A stretch of 64,000 nt of DNA from Sphingomonadaceae bacterium (GTDB lineage: Bacteria > Pseudomonadota > Alphaproteobacteria > Sphingomonadales > Sphingomonadaceae). The position numbers were made by a program, and so were the translations under genes. Of this stretch, positions 1-8,666 are shown piece by piece. The first letter of the stretch is position 1. The number at the start of each line of letters is the position of its first letter. The stretch lies in the NCBI GenBank assembly GCA_030147805.1, contig JASBUR010000038.1, positions 1-64,000 of the forward strand. The letters run 5' to 3'. Under the pieces are notes generated by a model. That model did not search any database. It saw only the letters and a program-made list of their open reading frames with translations, and had not been told where the DNA came from.

Positions 1-1
1 G

Positions 2-913
2 TCGCTGACGAAGGCGCGCGTCGACCAGCTGGGGCTGCCGATGATGGCGCGGCAGAACGGCACGCGGCACGAGACGGCGTTCACGGTGTCGATCGAGGCG
101 AAGGACGGGGTGACCACCGGCATTTCGGCGGCCGACCGGGCGCGGACGATCGCGGTGGCGATCGACGCGTCGAAGGGCCCCGAGCATATCGTGACGCCGG
201 GTCACGTCTTTCCGCTGGTAGCGCGCGACGGTGGCGTGCTGGTGCGCGCCGGCCATACCGAGGCGGCGGTCGACGTCGCGCGGCTGGCCGGATTGAACCC
301 GTCGGGCGTGATCTGCGAGATCATGAAGGACGACGGAACGATGGCGCGCATGGACGACCTGATGTCGTTCGCGCAGCTCCACGGTCTGAAGATCGGCACC
401 ATCCGCGACCTCATCGCCTACCGACGCCGCTACGACCACCTGGTCGAATGCGTCGCCGAGAGCCCGCTCGACAGCGTGCATGGCGGGCTATGGACGGTGA
501 AGACCTATGTCAGCCGGCCGACGCACACCGAGCATCTGGTGCTCGTCAAGGGCCGCGTCGATCCGCGCAAGCCGACGCTGGTCCGCATGCACCCGGTCTC
601 GCCGTTCACCGACATCCTCGGCGAGAAGTCGGAGCGCACCGGGCAGCTGCAGCGCGCGATGGAGATCATCGGTCGCGAAGAGGCGGGGATCGTCGTGATG
701 CTCGTCGACAATTCGCCCGACCGGCTGAAGCAGTTCGTGACCAAGCGCGCCGACGCGCAGGACGTCGTCGAGCAGCGCGACTATGGCACCGGTGCGCAGA
801 TCCTCGTCGACCTCGGCGTTCGCGACATGGTGCTGCTCACCAACTCGCAGCGCACCTATGTCGGCCTTGGCGGCTACGACCTCAAGGTCGTCGACCAGCG
901 GGCGCTCGACTGA
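2..913 (+). CDS. ribB: 3,4-dihydroxy-2-butanone 4-phosphate synthase (RibB) with degenerate GTP cyclohydrolase II-like C-terminus; 5' end outside window
   Basis: The reading frame is open to the left edge, so the N-terminus is missing. The visible protein begins in the DHBP synthase core (LTKARVDQLGLPMM, then TAFTVSIEA, GVTTGISAADRA and GHVFPLVAR), which makes the four-carbon unit of riboflavin from ribulose 5-phosphate. The second half has the RibA fold (VRMHP, RDYGTGAQILVDLGV, LLTN), but the zinc cysteines of GTP cyclohydrolase II (C-x10-C-x-C) are absent; the segment reads VRMHPVSPFTDILGEKS. It is therefore probably a RibB enzyme with a non-catalytic or repurposed RibA-like domain. Nothing ties it to the catabolic genes that follow. 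Confidence 0.93.
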   Translation, partial: SLTKARVDQLGLPMMARQNGTRHETAFTVSIEAKDGVTTGISAADRARTIAVAIDASKGPEHIVTPGHVFPLVARDGGVLVRAGHTEAAVDVARLAGLNPSGVICEIMKDDGTMARMDDLMSFAQLHGLKIGTIRDLIAYRRRYDHLVECVAESPLDSVHGGLWTVKTYVSRPTHTEHLVLVKGRVDPRKPTLVRMHPVSPFTDILGEKSERTGQLQRAMEIIGREEAGIVVMLVDNSPDRLKQFVTKRADAQDVVEQRDYGTGAQILVDLGVRDMVLLTNSQRTYVGLGGYDLKVVDQRALD

Positions 914-946
914 GCCGGGCCGAGGTGGCAATCGCTGGATTCGATG

Positions 947-960
947 TTATTAAAGTTATA
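947..960 (+). promoter_or_regulatory. AT-rich element TTATTAAAGTTATA upstream of amidohydrolase gene
   Basis: This 14-bp AT-rich element lies 29 bp before the start codon of the amidohydrolase gene. It resembles elements upstream of the receptor gene, the second amidohydrolase gene and ipdA (consensus about TTATWWAAGWTRGA). It may be an operator or a promoter core; the assignment is an inference from similarity among the sites. Confidence 0.4.
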
Positions 961-989
961 CAACAAAGAGCTACATTGGGGAGATTGAG

Positions 990-2729
990 ATGACGCAGTT
1001 GTTGATTCGTGGCGGTACGGTCGTCGACGGCACCGGAGCGCCGGCCCAGCGCGCCGACGTCCGCGTGCGCGACGGCGTGATCGCCGCGGTGGCGCCTTCG
1101 CTCGCTCCCGAAGCCGGCGAGCGCGTCGTCGACGCCGACGGCTGCTACGTCACCCCCGGCTTCATCGAATGTCATACGCACATGGACGCGGTGATGTGGT
1201 GGCAGCCGAGCCTCGATCCGCTCCCGGGCTATGGCGTGACCACCGCCGTCATCGGCAATTGCGGCTTCACCGCCGCGCCGATCTCGACGATCCCCGAGGT
1301 GCGCGAGGAAATGGTCAAGATCTTCTCCTTCTTCGAGGAAGTGCCGACCAAGCCGTTCCTCGAGAGCCTGCCGTGGGACTGGCAGACCTGGTCCGAGTAC
1401 AAGCGCTCGGTCGAGGCCAACGCCAAGACCTCGGCGAACATCGCGGGCTACGCCGGCCACATCGCGATCCGCCTCACCGTGATGGGCATGGACGCCTGGG
1501 AACGCGCTGCGACTCCCGCCGAGATCGAGAAGATGGCGGCGCTGCTCGAGGACGCGATCAAGGCCGGCGCGATCGGCCTGTCGTCGAACTTCATGGACCA
1601 TGACAGCCAGGATCGGCCGGTGCCGTCGATCCAGGCCGACGACGCCGAGATCAGCGCCTTCTTCGACGTGCTCGAACGCTACCCCGGATCGAGCATGCAG
1701 CTCATCCTCGACACCTTCTTCCACCTGAAGGCGCCCGAGACGATGGAGCGGCTCGCCCGCCTGGCGCGCGGTCGCAACGTCCGGCTGCAGCTCGCCGGCG
1801 CCGGCGCCCTCCTCAACTTCCAGAAGGGCATCCGCGACAAGCTCTGGGAGCTCAACGCCAAGTTCAAGGCCGAAGGCCTCGATTTCTGGCCGAGCTTCGC
1901 GCACGTCCCGCCGACGACCGCGCTCAACTTCTTCAGCTCGTCGTCGTTCGCGCAGGCGAACGAATATGTCTGGCACGAAGTCGTCCAGGCCAAGACCATT
2001 GAGGCGAAGACGGCGCTCCTTACCAATGACGAGTGGCGCGCGCGGGCTCGCGACAGCTGGGACAACAAGGCGTTCAAGCAGTCGCTCGTCGCCAACCCGC
2101 ACATGATGATCCTCAACGATTCGGAGACCGGCGCCGGCCCGCTCGGCCTGACGCTGCGCCAGCTCGCCGACCAGCAAGGCAAGCATCCGTCCGACGCGCT
2201 CGCCGACTGGGTGCTGGCGAACGGCTTCCAGTCGATCGTCAGCCGCGAGCCGCACGCGATGGACGACAAGCTGACCGTCGAGATGCTCAAGGATGACCAG
2301 ACCGTCGGCGGCATTTCCGACGCCGGCGCGCATGGCCAGATGCTGTGCGGCGGCGGCGAGAACATCCTGTTCTTCACCAAGTTCGTGAAGAACGGCGACC
2401 TCACCATCGAGGAGGCGGTGCACGTCCAGACGGGCAAGCAGGCGCAGCACTTCAACTTCACCGATCGCGGCGTGATCAAGGCGGGCTACAAGGCCGACAT
2501 CGCGGTGTTCAACATCGACGAGGTCGAGACGCGGCCGCTGAAGCGCGTGTTCGACGTGCCCGACGGCGAAGGCGGCATGACCTGGCGCTTCAGCCGCGAC
2601 GCGGCGCCGATGCGCCTGACGCTCGTCAACGGCGTCCCGACCTTCGAGAACGGCCACTTCACCGAAGCCTTCCCGGGCAAGGTCATCGGGCCGACGATCA
2701 CCGCCAAGGCTGCAGCCGAAGCCGCCTGA
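990..2729 (+). CDS. N-acyl-D-amino-acid deacylase/D-aminoacylase-like amidohydrolase
   Basis: A 579-residue cytoplasmic amidohydrolase of the COG3653 group. It has the N-terminal beta-sandwich start LLIRGGTVVDGTG, the metal motif HTHMD near residue 62, and NCGFTAAP, where the cysteine bridges the metals in D-aminoacylases. Later motifs are FAHVPPT and ISDAGAHGQM, which carries the catalytic aspartate, and the C-terminal sandwich follows. The family hydrolyses N-acyl D-amino acids, but members in sphingomonad catabolic clusters have no established substrate. The start is supported by the ribosome site GGGGAG at 979-984. The Coq4-like gene follows 25 bp downstream, so the two probably share a transcript. 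The substrate could be an amide, a lactam or a ring-cleavage ester. Confidence 0.85.
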   Translation: MTQLLIRGGTVVDGTGAPAQRADVRVRDGVIAAVAPSLAPEAGERVVDADGCYVTPGFIECHTHMDAVMWWQPSLDPLPGYGVTTAVIGNCGFTAAPISTIPEVREEMVKIFSFFEEVPTKPFLESLPWDWQTWSEYKRSVEANAKTSANIAGYAGHIAIRLTVMGMDAWERAATPAEIEKMAALLEDAIKAGAIGLSSNFMDHDSQDRPVPSIQADDAEISAFFDVLERYPGSSMQLILDTFFHLKAPETMERLARLARGRNVRLQLAGAGALLNFQKGIRDKLWELNAKFKAEGLDFWPSFAHVPPTTALNFFSSSSFAQANEYVWHEVVQAKTIEAKTALLTNDEWRARARDSWDNKAFKQSLVANPHMMILNDSETGAGPLGLTLRQLADQQGKHPSDALADWVLANGFQSIVSREPHAMDDKLTVEMLKDDQTVGGISDAGAHGQMLCGGGENILFFTKFVKNGDLTIEEAVHVQTGKQAQHFNFTDRGVIKAGYKADIAVFNIDEVETRPLKRVFDVPDGEGGMTWRFSRDAAPMRLTLVNGVPTFENGHFTEAFPGKVIGPTITAKAAAEAA

Positions 2730-2754
2730 AGACGGCTCGCCAACGGGGAGAGAC

Positions 2755-3600
2755 ATGATGGATGACAGCGACCTTCCGTACCTGATGCGCGGCCGCAAGA
2801 AAGTCGAGACGACGAGCTCCGCGCTCATCAGTTCGTCGAAGTATCTGAACGACTACCGGATTCGCGAGTGGGTCACGACGCAGTGCCTCAAGCGCAATGG
2901 CACCGACATTCCGCCGACCTACGGAATCCCGATGCTGATCCAGGCGGTACGCGAGATCCAGGACCAGGACCGCATCGAGGTGCTGTTCAACGAGGCGCGC
3001 CGCAGCTGGCCCGAACTCGACCGTTGGCTCGACGAGCGCTGGGTATCGAAGCTCCGGCGCGACGACATGAAGTCGTGCCCCGAAGGGTCGATCGGCGGCA
3101 TCTGGTACAAGCAGCTGATCGGCGCCGGGATGGAGGTCGACATCATCCCGGGCTTCGAGCCGAAGACGAGCTTCGAATATTTCTTCCTGCGCGGCGTGCA
3201 GACGCACGACTTCATGCACATCCTCGGCGGCGGCGGCTTCGACGGTCTCGGCGAGGTGATCCCGGCGTTCCTGCGCTACGGCAACCTCTTCCGCTGGTTC
3301 GAGCCCGAGCTTGCCGGGCTGCTCAACGTGCAGAACACCTTCCTCACCATTCCGATGCTGATGCGCACGCCGCTCCACTATCCGGAGGTGTGGATGCAGA
3401 TGTGGGAGCTGGCCGAACGCGGCATGAAGATCGGCCGCACCTCCGACGCGCTGTTCCTGCACCGCTACGAGGATTATCTCGACCTGCCGCTCGCCGAAGC
3501 GCGGGAGAAGTTCGGCGTGCGCAACGCCGAGACGATCGACACCTCGCGCGAATCGGCCTTCTGGAACGAGCATGCGCCGTCGCTGATGGCGGCGGAATAG
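2755..3600 (+). CDS. Coq4-family protein in a catabolic operon
   Basis: A 281-residue protein with the signature HD-x2-H-x11-E of the Coq4 family: His151, Asp152, His155 and Glu167 in THDFMHILGGGGFDGLGE. Coq4 binds a divalent metal through these residues and acts in ubiquinone biosynthesis, where recent work links it to removal of a ring carboxylate and C1 hydroxylation. Here the gene sits 25 bp behind an amidohydrolase and far from any coq gene, so a role in catabolism is more likely, perhaps oxidative decarboxylation or hydroxylation of an intermediate. That role is inference. Length and motif agree with the family. Two ATGs in tandem follow a GGGAGAG ribosome site. Confidence 0.72.
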   Translation: MMDDSDLPYLMRGRKKVETTSSALISSSKYLNDYRIREWVTTQCLKRNGTDIPPTYGIPMLIQAVREIQDQDRIEVLFNEARRSWPELDRWLDERWVSKLRRDDMKSCPEGSIGGIWYKQLIGAGMEVDIIPGFEPKTSFEYFFLRGVQTHDFMHILGGGGFDGLGEVIPAFLRYGNLFRWFEPELAGLLNVQNTFLTIPMLMRTPLHYPEVWMQMWELAERGMKIGRTSDALFLHRYEDYLDLPLAEAREKFGVRNAETIDTSRESAFWNEHAPSLMAAE

Positions 3601-3621
3601 GCGTCCGCTTCGTCACGGGAG

Positions 3622-3649
3622 GGGGGCGCGCCCGCAGGGGCGCGCCCCC
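3622..3649. terminator. Perfect 12-bp GC hairpin between convergent genes
   Basis: Arms 3622-3633 (GGGGGCGCGCCC) and 3638-3649 are perfect complements around a GCAG loop. The hairpin lies between the stop of the Coq4-like gene and the stop of the convergent DapA-like gene. No clear T-run follows on either strand, so it is at best a bidirectional terminator of the U-poor type. Confidence 0.5.
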
Positions 3650-3655
3650 TTCGCG

Positions 3656-4573
3656 TTACCAGCCCTCGATCTCGGCCAGGCCGATGCCTTCGACGACCGC
3701 CATCGCCCGCGCAAGCTGCTCGTCCTCGGCGACCACGCGCGGCAACCGCGGGTAGCCGCCGGCGAGGCCGACCTTCTCGAGCACCGCCTTGGTGACGCGG
3801 ATTCCGCCGTTGCCATAAAGCGCCATGAACAGCCGCATGAGCTTGCCGTGCGCCTCGAGCAGCGCCGCCGCGTCGCCGCGCTTCCACGCCTCGATCACCG
3901 AAAGGCAGAGGCGGGGCGCCAGATTGCCTTCCGACGTCAGATAGCCATGGCCGCCCAGCGCGAAATTGAGCAGCGCCTGGTGCGGCCCGCCGGTGCAGAT
4001 GTCGATCCGGTCGGCGAGCGCATCGATGAGCGACCGCAGATAGTTCGGATCCTGATGACTGATGTTGAGGCCGACGAGCCGCGGATTGTCCTTGAACAGG
4101 TCGATGATGACGGCGGCCGGGATCACGTAGCCGACCGACTGGTGCGTCGACATGATCATCGGCATGTCGACAGCGCGGGTGACCTCGGAGAAATAGCGGT
4201 CGAGCTCGCGCGGCGTCGGCGAATGGCCGTGCCCGACGTCGAGCGAATAGACCTGCGCGGCATCGACGCCCGCCGCCTTGGCGGTCTCGAGGAAGGCGAC
4301 CATCTGCTCGGCGGTGCGCGGCTCGATGCCCATGGCGCGAATCGGCGCCTTGCCCTTCAGCTCGTCGACGGCGATGTCGAGCACGAGTCGCGTCTCTTCG
4401 GTCGACAGCGTATAGCCCTCGCCGCTGCCGCCGCCGCCGACATAGACGCCCATGCCGGCGTCGCCGAGCTTCTTGAGGTGGCGCCGGAAGCGCGGCTCGT
4501 CGATGCGGCCGTCCTCGGTAAACGGCGTGATGCTGATGGTGAAAACCTGGCCGCGATCGGTCTGAGACGTCAT
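3656..4573 (-). CDS. DHDPS/N-acetylneuraminate lyase-fold protein lacking the Schiff-base lysine
   Basis: A 305-residue TIM-barrel protein of the dihydrodipicolinate synthase family: the barrel start ISITPFTEDGRID, the loop GGGGSGEGYTLSTEE (equivalent of GTTGE), and GGHGYLTSEGNLAP near the end of the barrel. The usual Tyr of YNxP is replaced (MIMSTHQSVG, residues 139-148). The catalytic lysine of the GIK motif is Asn170 in LVGLNISHQD. A pyruvate Schiff-base aldolase mechanism is therefore not expected, and the chemistry is unknown. The start follows GGGGAGGA. The gene is divergent from the GntR gene, which may regulate it. Confidence 0.75.
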   Translation of the reverse strand: MTSQTDRGQVFTISITPFTEDGRIDEPRFRRHLKKLGDAGMGVYVGGGGSGEGYTLSTEETRLVLDIAVDELKGKAPIRAMGIEPRTAEQMVAFLETAKAAGVDAAQVYSLDVGHGHSPTPRELDRYFSEVTRAVDMPMIMSTHQSVGYVIPAAVIIDLFKDNPRLVGLNISHQDPNYLRSLIDALADRIDICTGGPHQALLNFALGGHGYLTSEGNLAPRLCLSVIEAWKRGDAAALLEAHGKLMRLFMALYGNGGIRVTKAVLEKVGLAGGYPRLPRVVAEDEQLARAMAVVEGIGLAEIEGW

Positions 4574-4633
4574 TTAGTCATCCTCCCCTGCCGAAGCCGT
4601 TTCAGATCGACTTCGGATGTTTTTGCGAGTGGC

Positions 4634-4647
4634 ATTGTAAAGATTGT
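4634..4647. promoter_or_regulatory. AT-rich element ATTGTAAAGATTGT between dapA-like and gntR genes
   Basis: It shares the core TAAAGAT with the element upstream of the receptor gene at 6205-6218. It lies in the divergent intergenic region, where a GntR regulator would be expected to act on itself and on its neighbour. This is the weakest of the five sites. Confidence 0.3.
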
Positions 4648-4758
4648 TACTGCAGGTAAATTGTGCGCGAGCAGTCCCAGTGAAGCCGCGTCGCACGGCG
4701 TACGGCGGAGCGATCCGGTCCGATCTTGCGACATGGGACGGAAGGACAAGAACCAAGC

Positions 4759-5550
4759 GTGAACGTGATCCCATCGTCCGTGGCGCCACGGCGCCTGAAG
4801 CAGCCCCGGATCGCCGAGATCGTCGCCGACGGATTGCGCCAACGCATCCTGTCGGGCGAACTCAAGGACAGCGATATCCTGCCCAAGCAGGAGGATCTGA
4901 TGGCCGAATTCGGCGTCAGCCCGCCCTGCATCCGCGAGGCGTTCCGTATCCTCGAGACCGAAGGACTGGTCACGGTGCTGCGCGGCAACGTCGGCGGCGC
5001 CGTCGTCCACGTGCCGCAACCGCTGACCGCCGCCTACATGATGGGCCTCGTGCTCGAATCGCGCCGCACCTCGCTGTTCGACCTGCTGACCGCGATGCGC
5101 ATCCTCGAGCCGGCGTGCGCCGCGACCTGCGCCGAACGCGCCGACCGTCATACGACGGTGCTGCCGCTGCTGCGCAAGGTGCTCGACGACGGTATCGCCG
5201 CGATCGACGATCCCAACGCCTTCATCGGCCTTGCCCGCCAGTTCCACACCGTGCTCGTCGCCAACTGCGGCAACGAGACGATGAGCCTGGTGGTCGGCTC
5301 GCTCGAGGTGCTGTGGTCGGCGCAGGTCGACATCCTCGCGCGCACCGCGTCGCAGCACGGCAGTTTTGCCGAGCGCGGCGTGCGCCAGTCGCTCGCCGAC
5401 GAGCATGAGCGGATCTACCGGCTCATCGCCGAAGGCGACGCGCGCGGCGCCGAGCAGGCGATTCGCGAGCATTATTCGGCGCATGCCGGCGAACGCCGGC
5501 ATGGCTTCGATATCGAAGCGCCGATCAGCGCCGCCCGCCTCAAAGCCTGA
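4759..5550 (+). CDS. GntR-family transcriptional regulator, FadR/FCD subfamily
   Basis: A winged-helix DNA-binding domain covers roughly the first 75 residues (IAEIVADGLRQRILSGEL, LPKQEDLMAEFGVSPPCIREAFRILETEGLV). A helical FCD effector domain follows, with metal-ligand-type residues in RQFHTVLVANCGN and REHY. FCD regulators usually sense organic acids or acyl-CoA esters and often repress catabolic operons next to them. I chose the GTG at 4759 because GGAAGGA stands just upstream; a TTG at 4726 is possible. It sits between divergent catabolic genes and is the best candidate to control the left cluster. Confidence 0.9.
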   Translation: MNVIPSSVAPRRLKQPRIAEIVADGLRQRILSGELKDSDILPKQEDLMAEFGVSPPCIREAFRILETEGLVTVLRGNVGGAVVHVPQPLTAAYMMGLVLESRRTSLFDLLTAMRILEPACAATCAERADRHTTVLPLLRKVLDDGIAAIDDPNAFIGLARQFHTVLVANCGNETMSLVVGSLEVLWSAQVDILARTASQHGSFAERGVRQSLADEHERIYRLIAEGDARGAEQAIREHYSAHAGERRHGFDIEAPISAARLKA

Positions 5551-5559
5551 ACTCGCCGG

Positions 5560-6171
5560 CTATTCCGCGGCGAGCGCCGCGGGATCGAACCAGCTGGTGA
5601 CCGTTTCGACGGCCGGGCGCGGCCGCTCGGGCGCCGATTCGAGCGCCGTGCCGATCAGGATGAAGCCGGCGATCCGCTCCTCGGCGCCGAGCCCGAGCAT
5701 CGCGCGGGCGCGCTCGTCATAGGCATACCAGCCGGTGACCCAGTTGCCGCCGAAGCCCAGCGCCGTCGCCGCGAGCAGGACGTTCTGGCACAGCGCCCCC
5801 GCCGACAGCAGCTGCTCCCATTCGGGAATGCGGCCCTCGACGGCGCAGGAGACCACCGCAATCGCCAGCGGTGGCGTGCGCAGCTTCTTGATGCCGGCCC
5901 GCGCCTTCATCGCATCCTCGCGTTCGGCGGCGAGCAAGTCGAGCCGGTCGGCGAGCGCCGCCTTGGCGGCGCCCTCGAGAATGATGAAGCGCCAGGGGGT
6001 CATCCGACCGTGATCGGGAACGCGAAGCGCCGCCGTCAGAAGCTGGTCCAGCTGCCCCCGGCTGGGCCCGGGCTCGGCCAGCGAGAGCGCCGGCGGCGAG
6101 CGGCGCGCCGTCATGAGCGCCAGCAATCCGGCCTCCGTTTCCGCCCGCTCGATCACCGCCGCATTCGCCAT
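5560..6171 (-). CDS. Nitroreductase-family FMN oxidoreductase
   Basis: A roughly 203-residue protein of the nitroreductase fold. The FMN phosphate-binding segment is ALMTARRSPP, followed by AALRVPDHGRMTPWRFIIL. GALCQNVLLAATALGFGGNWVTGW is the typical helix and flavin contact of the YdjA-like branch, and FILIGTA closes the fold. These enzymes reduce nitro groups, quinones or conjugated double bonds with NAD(P)H. Its stop is 10 bp from the convergent GntR stop. Two in-frame ATGs (6174 and 6171) follow GGGAG, and the second has better spacing. A role in reducing an enone intermediate is possible but unproven. Confidence 0.88.
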   Translation of the reverse strand: MANAAVIERAETEAGLLALMTARRSPPALSLAEPGPSRGQLDQLLTAALRVPDHGRMTPWRFIILEGAAKAALADRLDLLAAEREDAMKARAGIKKLRTPPLAIAVVSCAVEGRIPEWEQLLSAGALCQNVLLAATALGFGGNWVTGWYAYDERARAMLGLGAEERIAGFILIGTALESAPERPRPAVETVTSWFDPAALAAE

Positions 6172-6204
6172 CATTCACTCCCGCATCGATCATTCCTTAT
6201 TGTC

Positions 6205-6218
6205 TTATTAAAGATGGA
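6205..6218 (+). promoter_or_regulatory. AT-rich element TTATTAAAGATGGA upstream of TonB-dependent receptor
   Basis: It lies 59 bp before the receptor start codon, in the divergent region shared with the nitroreductase gene. Its first nine bases, TTATTAAAG, are identical to the element before the first amidohydrolase gene. Confidence 0.4.
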
Positions 6219-6277
6219 CAGTAAAGTAGGGGTTCACTGTGACCAGCCCAAGCTGGCACTCATCGGGGAGGCATTTC

Positions 6278-8665
6278 ATGAACATGATTGATTCTATCCG
6301 TCCGTCCAACGTCAAGGCGGCGCTCGTCGCGCGTGCCTCGATCATGGCGATCGCGCTGTCGGCCGGAGCGGCCTTCGCGCAGGAAGCCGCGCCCGCTTCG
6401 ACGCCAGGCGTGCCGCAGGTCGCCGCCGACGACGCCAATGTCATCGAGGACATCGTGGTCACCGCGCGCCGCCGCGTCGAGAGCGCCCAGACCACGCCGG
6501 TCGCCGTCACCGCGATCGGCGGCGAGCAGCTCGAGCAGCTGGCCGTGGTCCGTCTGTCGGACATGGCCTCGCTCGCGCCGAGCGTGAAGATCACCTCGGG
6601 ATCGGGCAGCGCCAATTCGCCCGTCATCTTCATCCGCGGCATCGGCACGATCACCACCGCGATGTACGCCGAACCGTCGGTCGGCCTGTACGTCGACGGC
6701 GTGTACATGCCGCGCCCCTCGGGCAACGCCTTCGACATCCCCGACGTCGAGCGGCTCGAAGTGCTGCGCGGTCCGCAGGGCACGCTGTTCGGCCGCAACA
6801 CCACGGGTGGCGCGGTACTGATCACCACCGCCACACCGACCGATGAAGCAAGCGGCAAGATCTCGATGGGCTATGCCAGCAACAACGAGACGCTGGTCAG
6901 CGGCGTGATCCAGACCGGCGAGATCGGCAACACCGGCTTCAAGGCGAAGATCGCCGGCCAGGTCCACAACCGCGACGGCTGGGTCGAATCGCCTAACCTT
7001 CCGAAGTCCGACTGGGGCGGCAACCAGAAGGGCGGCAACTTCAACCTCGCGCTGCGCGGCGACATCGGCAAGCTGACGGTCGACAACCGCCTGCGCTACG
7101 CGAAGGTCGATTCGTTCACCTCGTGGGAAACGCTCGGCGGCACGCCGGCGGCGCTCGCCGCCTACGCCGCCTCGGCCGCGGCCAATCCCGGCAGCCCGCC
7201 GTTCATCGTCAGCGGCACCGAGCCGCGCGACTTCAGCTATCGCGATCCGCGCTCGCTCGGCAACGCCGAGATCGAGGGCTGGGGCAACGTCCTGACGCTC
7301 GACTATGAGTTCAGCGACGCGGCGCGCCTGCGGTCGATCAGCTCCTATCAGCGGCTCGACCAGGACCTCGCCGTTTACCTCAGCGGCAACTACGTCCTCG
7401 GCCGCGTCGCCAACCCGCGCACGCCCGGCAACGCGATCGAGCCGATCAGCGCGCACGTCACCACCGACAATCCCGGCGACCAGAAGCAGTACAGCCAGGA
7501 ATTCCAGCTGACGGGCGACCTCGGTCAGTTCAACTATCTCGCCGGCCTGTTCTTCTATGACGAAAAGGTCCGCGAATCGATCGACACGGTGCTCGGCTCG
7601 GTCGTCGCGACCGCGCCGGTGCCGGTCTTCGTGAACGTCGCCCGGACGGTCGACTATGATCAGAAGACCAAGTCGTGGGCGGGCTTCGGCCAGCTGTCGT
7701 TCACGCCCGAGGCGCTCGACGAGCGGCTCGAGCTGACCGGCGGCCTGCGCTACACCAAGGACAAGAAGATCGAGAACTCGGTCTCGACCTCGACGATCAC
7801 CACCACGACCACGACGCGCCACCCGACCGACACCACCGGCACCTGGGACAATTGGGGCTATCTGGCGTCGGCCAGCTTCAAGTTCACGCCGCGGATCATG
7901 GCCTATGGCCGCGTCTCGTCGAGCTACCGCGCCGGCGGCTTCAACAACATCGCCGCGGCGCCCGCACCCTACAATCCGGAAAAGGCGATCAGCTACGAAG
8001 CCGGTCTCAAGTCCGACCTGTTCGACCGTCGCCTCCGCCTGAACGCGACCGTCTACAAGACCGACTATGACGATCTGCAGATCACGCAGCTGGTCACCAC
8101 GCCCAATCCGACGGGCGGCACGATCTCGACGACCTTCATCTCGAACGCCGGCAAGGCCGAATATACCGGCTTCGAAATCGAGGCGACCGCGCTGCTCGGC
8201 CAGCATTTCCAGATCGACGGCAACGTCGGCTACATCGACCCGAAGTATAAGGAATATATCTTCGTCGTCGGTGGCGTTCCGACCGACGTCCGCGCCGAGG
8301 CGAACTTCTCCTACGTGCCGAGCTGGACGTCGCGCATCGGCGCTCAGGCCTCGACCGGCGAAACCGCGTGGGGCGAGTTCCTGCTGCGCGGCGATTATTC
8401 GGAGAAGAGCAGCACCGATCTCGCCTCGGTCGACCGGCTGTCGCCGACCACGCGCTTCTTCAAGTCGGGCAAGGACAAGAATCTCTCGGCCCGCCTCATC
8501 TGGTCGAAGATTCCCGTCGGCGACGTCGAGCTGACCGCGCAGGTCTACGGCGAAAACCTGACCAACAATCGGTTCATCAACTTCGCCACCGACTTCTCCT
8601 CGCTCGCGACGGTGCTTTTCAACCGTCCGCGCAGCTACGGAATTCGCGTCAGCGCGGCGTTCTGA
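6278..8665 (+). CDS. TonB-dependent outer-membrane receptor
   Basis: A 795-residue receptor with a signal peptide ending AGAAFAQ around residue 35. A TonB-box-like DIVVTARRR follows, then the plug domain (TPVAVTAIGGEQLEQL, IFIRGIGTIT, VYMPRPSGNAFDIPDVERLEVLRGPQGTLFGRNTTGGAVLITT). A 22-strand barrel then ends in the aromatic C-terminus YGIRVSAAF. Such receptors import scarce or bulky substrates using TonB energy. In sphingomonads they are commonly linked to uptake of aromatic, steroid or terpenoid compounds. The ATG at 6278 follows GGGGAGG. The amidohydrolase gene downstream has its own promoter-like region. The substrate is inferred only from context. Confidence 0.95.
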   Translation: MNMIDSIRPSNVKAALVARASIMAIALSAGAAFAQEAAPASTPGVPQVAADDANVIEDIVVTARRRVESAQTTPVAVTAIGGEQLEQLAVVRLSDMASLAPSVKITSGSGSANSPVIFIRGIGTITTAMYAEPSVGLYVDGVYMPRPSGNAFDIPDVERLEVLRGPQGTLFGRNTTGGAVLITTATPTDEASGKISMGYASNNETLVSGVIQTGEIGNTGFKAKIAGQVHNRDGWVESPNLPKSDWGGNQKGGNFNLALRGDIGKLTVDNRLRYAKVDSFTSWETLGGTPAALAAYAASAAANPGSPPFIVSGTEPRDFSYRDPRSLGNAEIEGWGNVLTLDYEFSDAARLRSISSYQRLDQDLAVYLSGNYVLGRVANPRTPGNAIEPISAHVTTDNPGDQKQYSQEFQLTGDLGQFNYLAGLFFYDEKVRESIDTVLGSVVATAPVPVFVNVARTVDYDQKTKSWAGFGQLSFTPEALDERLELTGGLRYTKDKKIENSVSTSTITTTTTTRHPTDTTGTWDNWGYLASASFKFTPRIMAYGRVSSSYRAGGFNNIAAAPAPYNPEKAISYEAGLKSDLFDRRLRLNATVYKTDYDDLQITQLVTTPNPTGGTISTTFISNAGKAEYTGFEIEATALLGQHFQIDGNVGYIDPKYKEYIFVVGGVPTDVRAEANFSYVPSWTSRIGAQASTGETAWGEFLLRGDYSEKSSTDLASVDRLSPTTRFFKSGKDKNLSARLIWSKIPVGDVELTAQVYGENLTNNRFINFATDFSSLATVLFNRPRSYGIRVSAAF

Positions 8666-8666
8666 T

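Noticed and set aside
882-2828. Minus-strand frame of about 648 residues opposite the first amidohydrolase
   Set aside because: Antisense shadow of a well-supported enzyme; no recognisable motif.
3656-4573. Annotation as 4-hydroxy-tetrahydrodipicolinate synthase (dapA)
   Set aside because: The essential lysine and tyrosine of the enzyme are missing, and the gene lies in a catabolic cluster.
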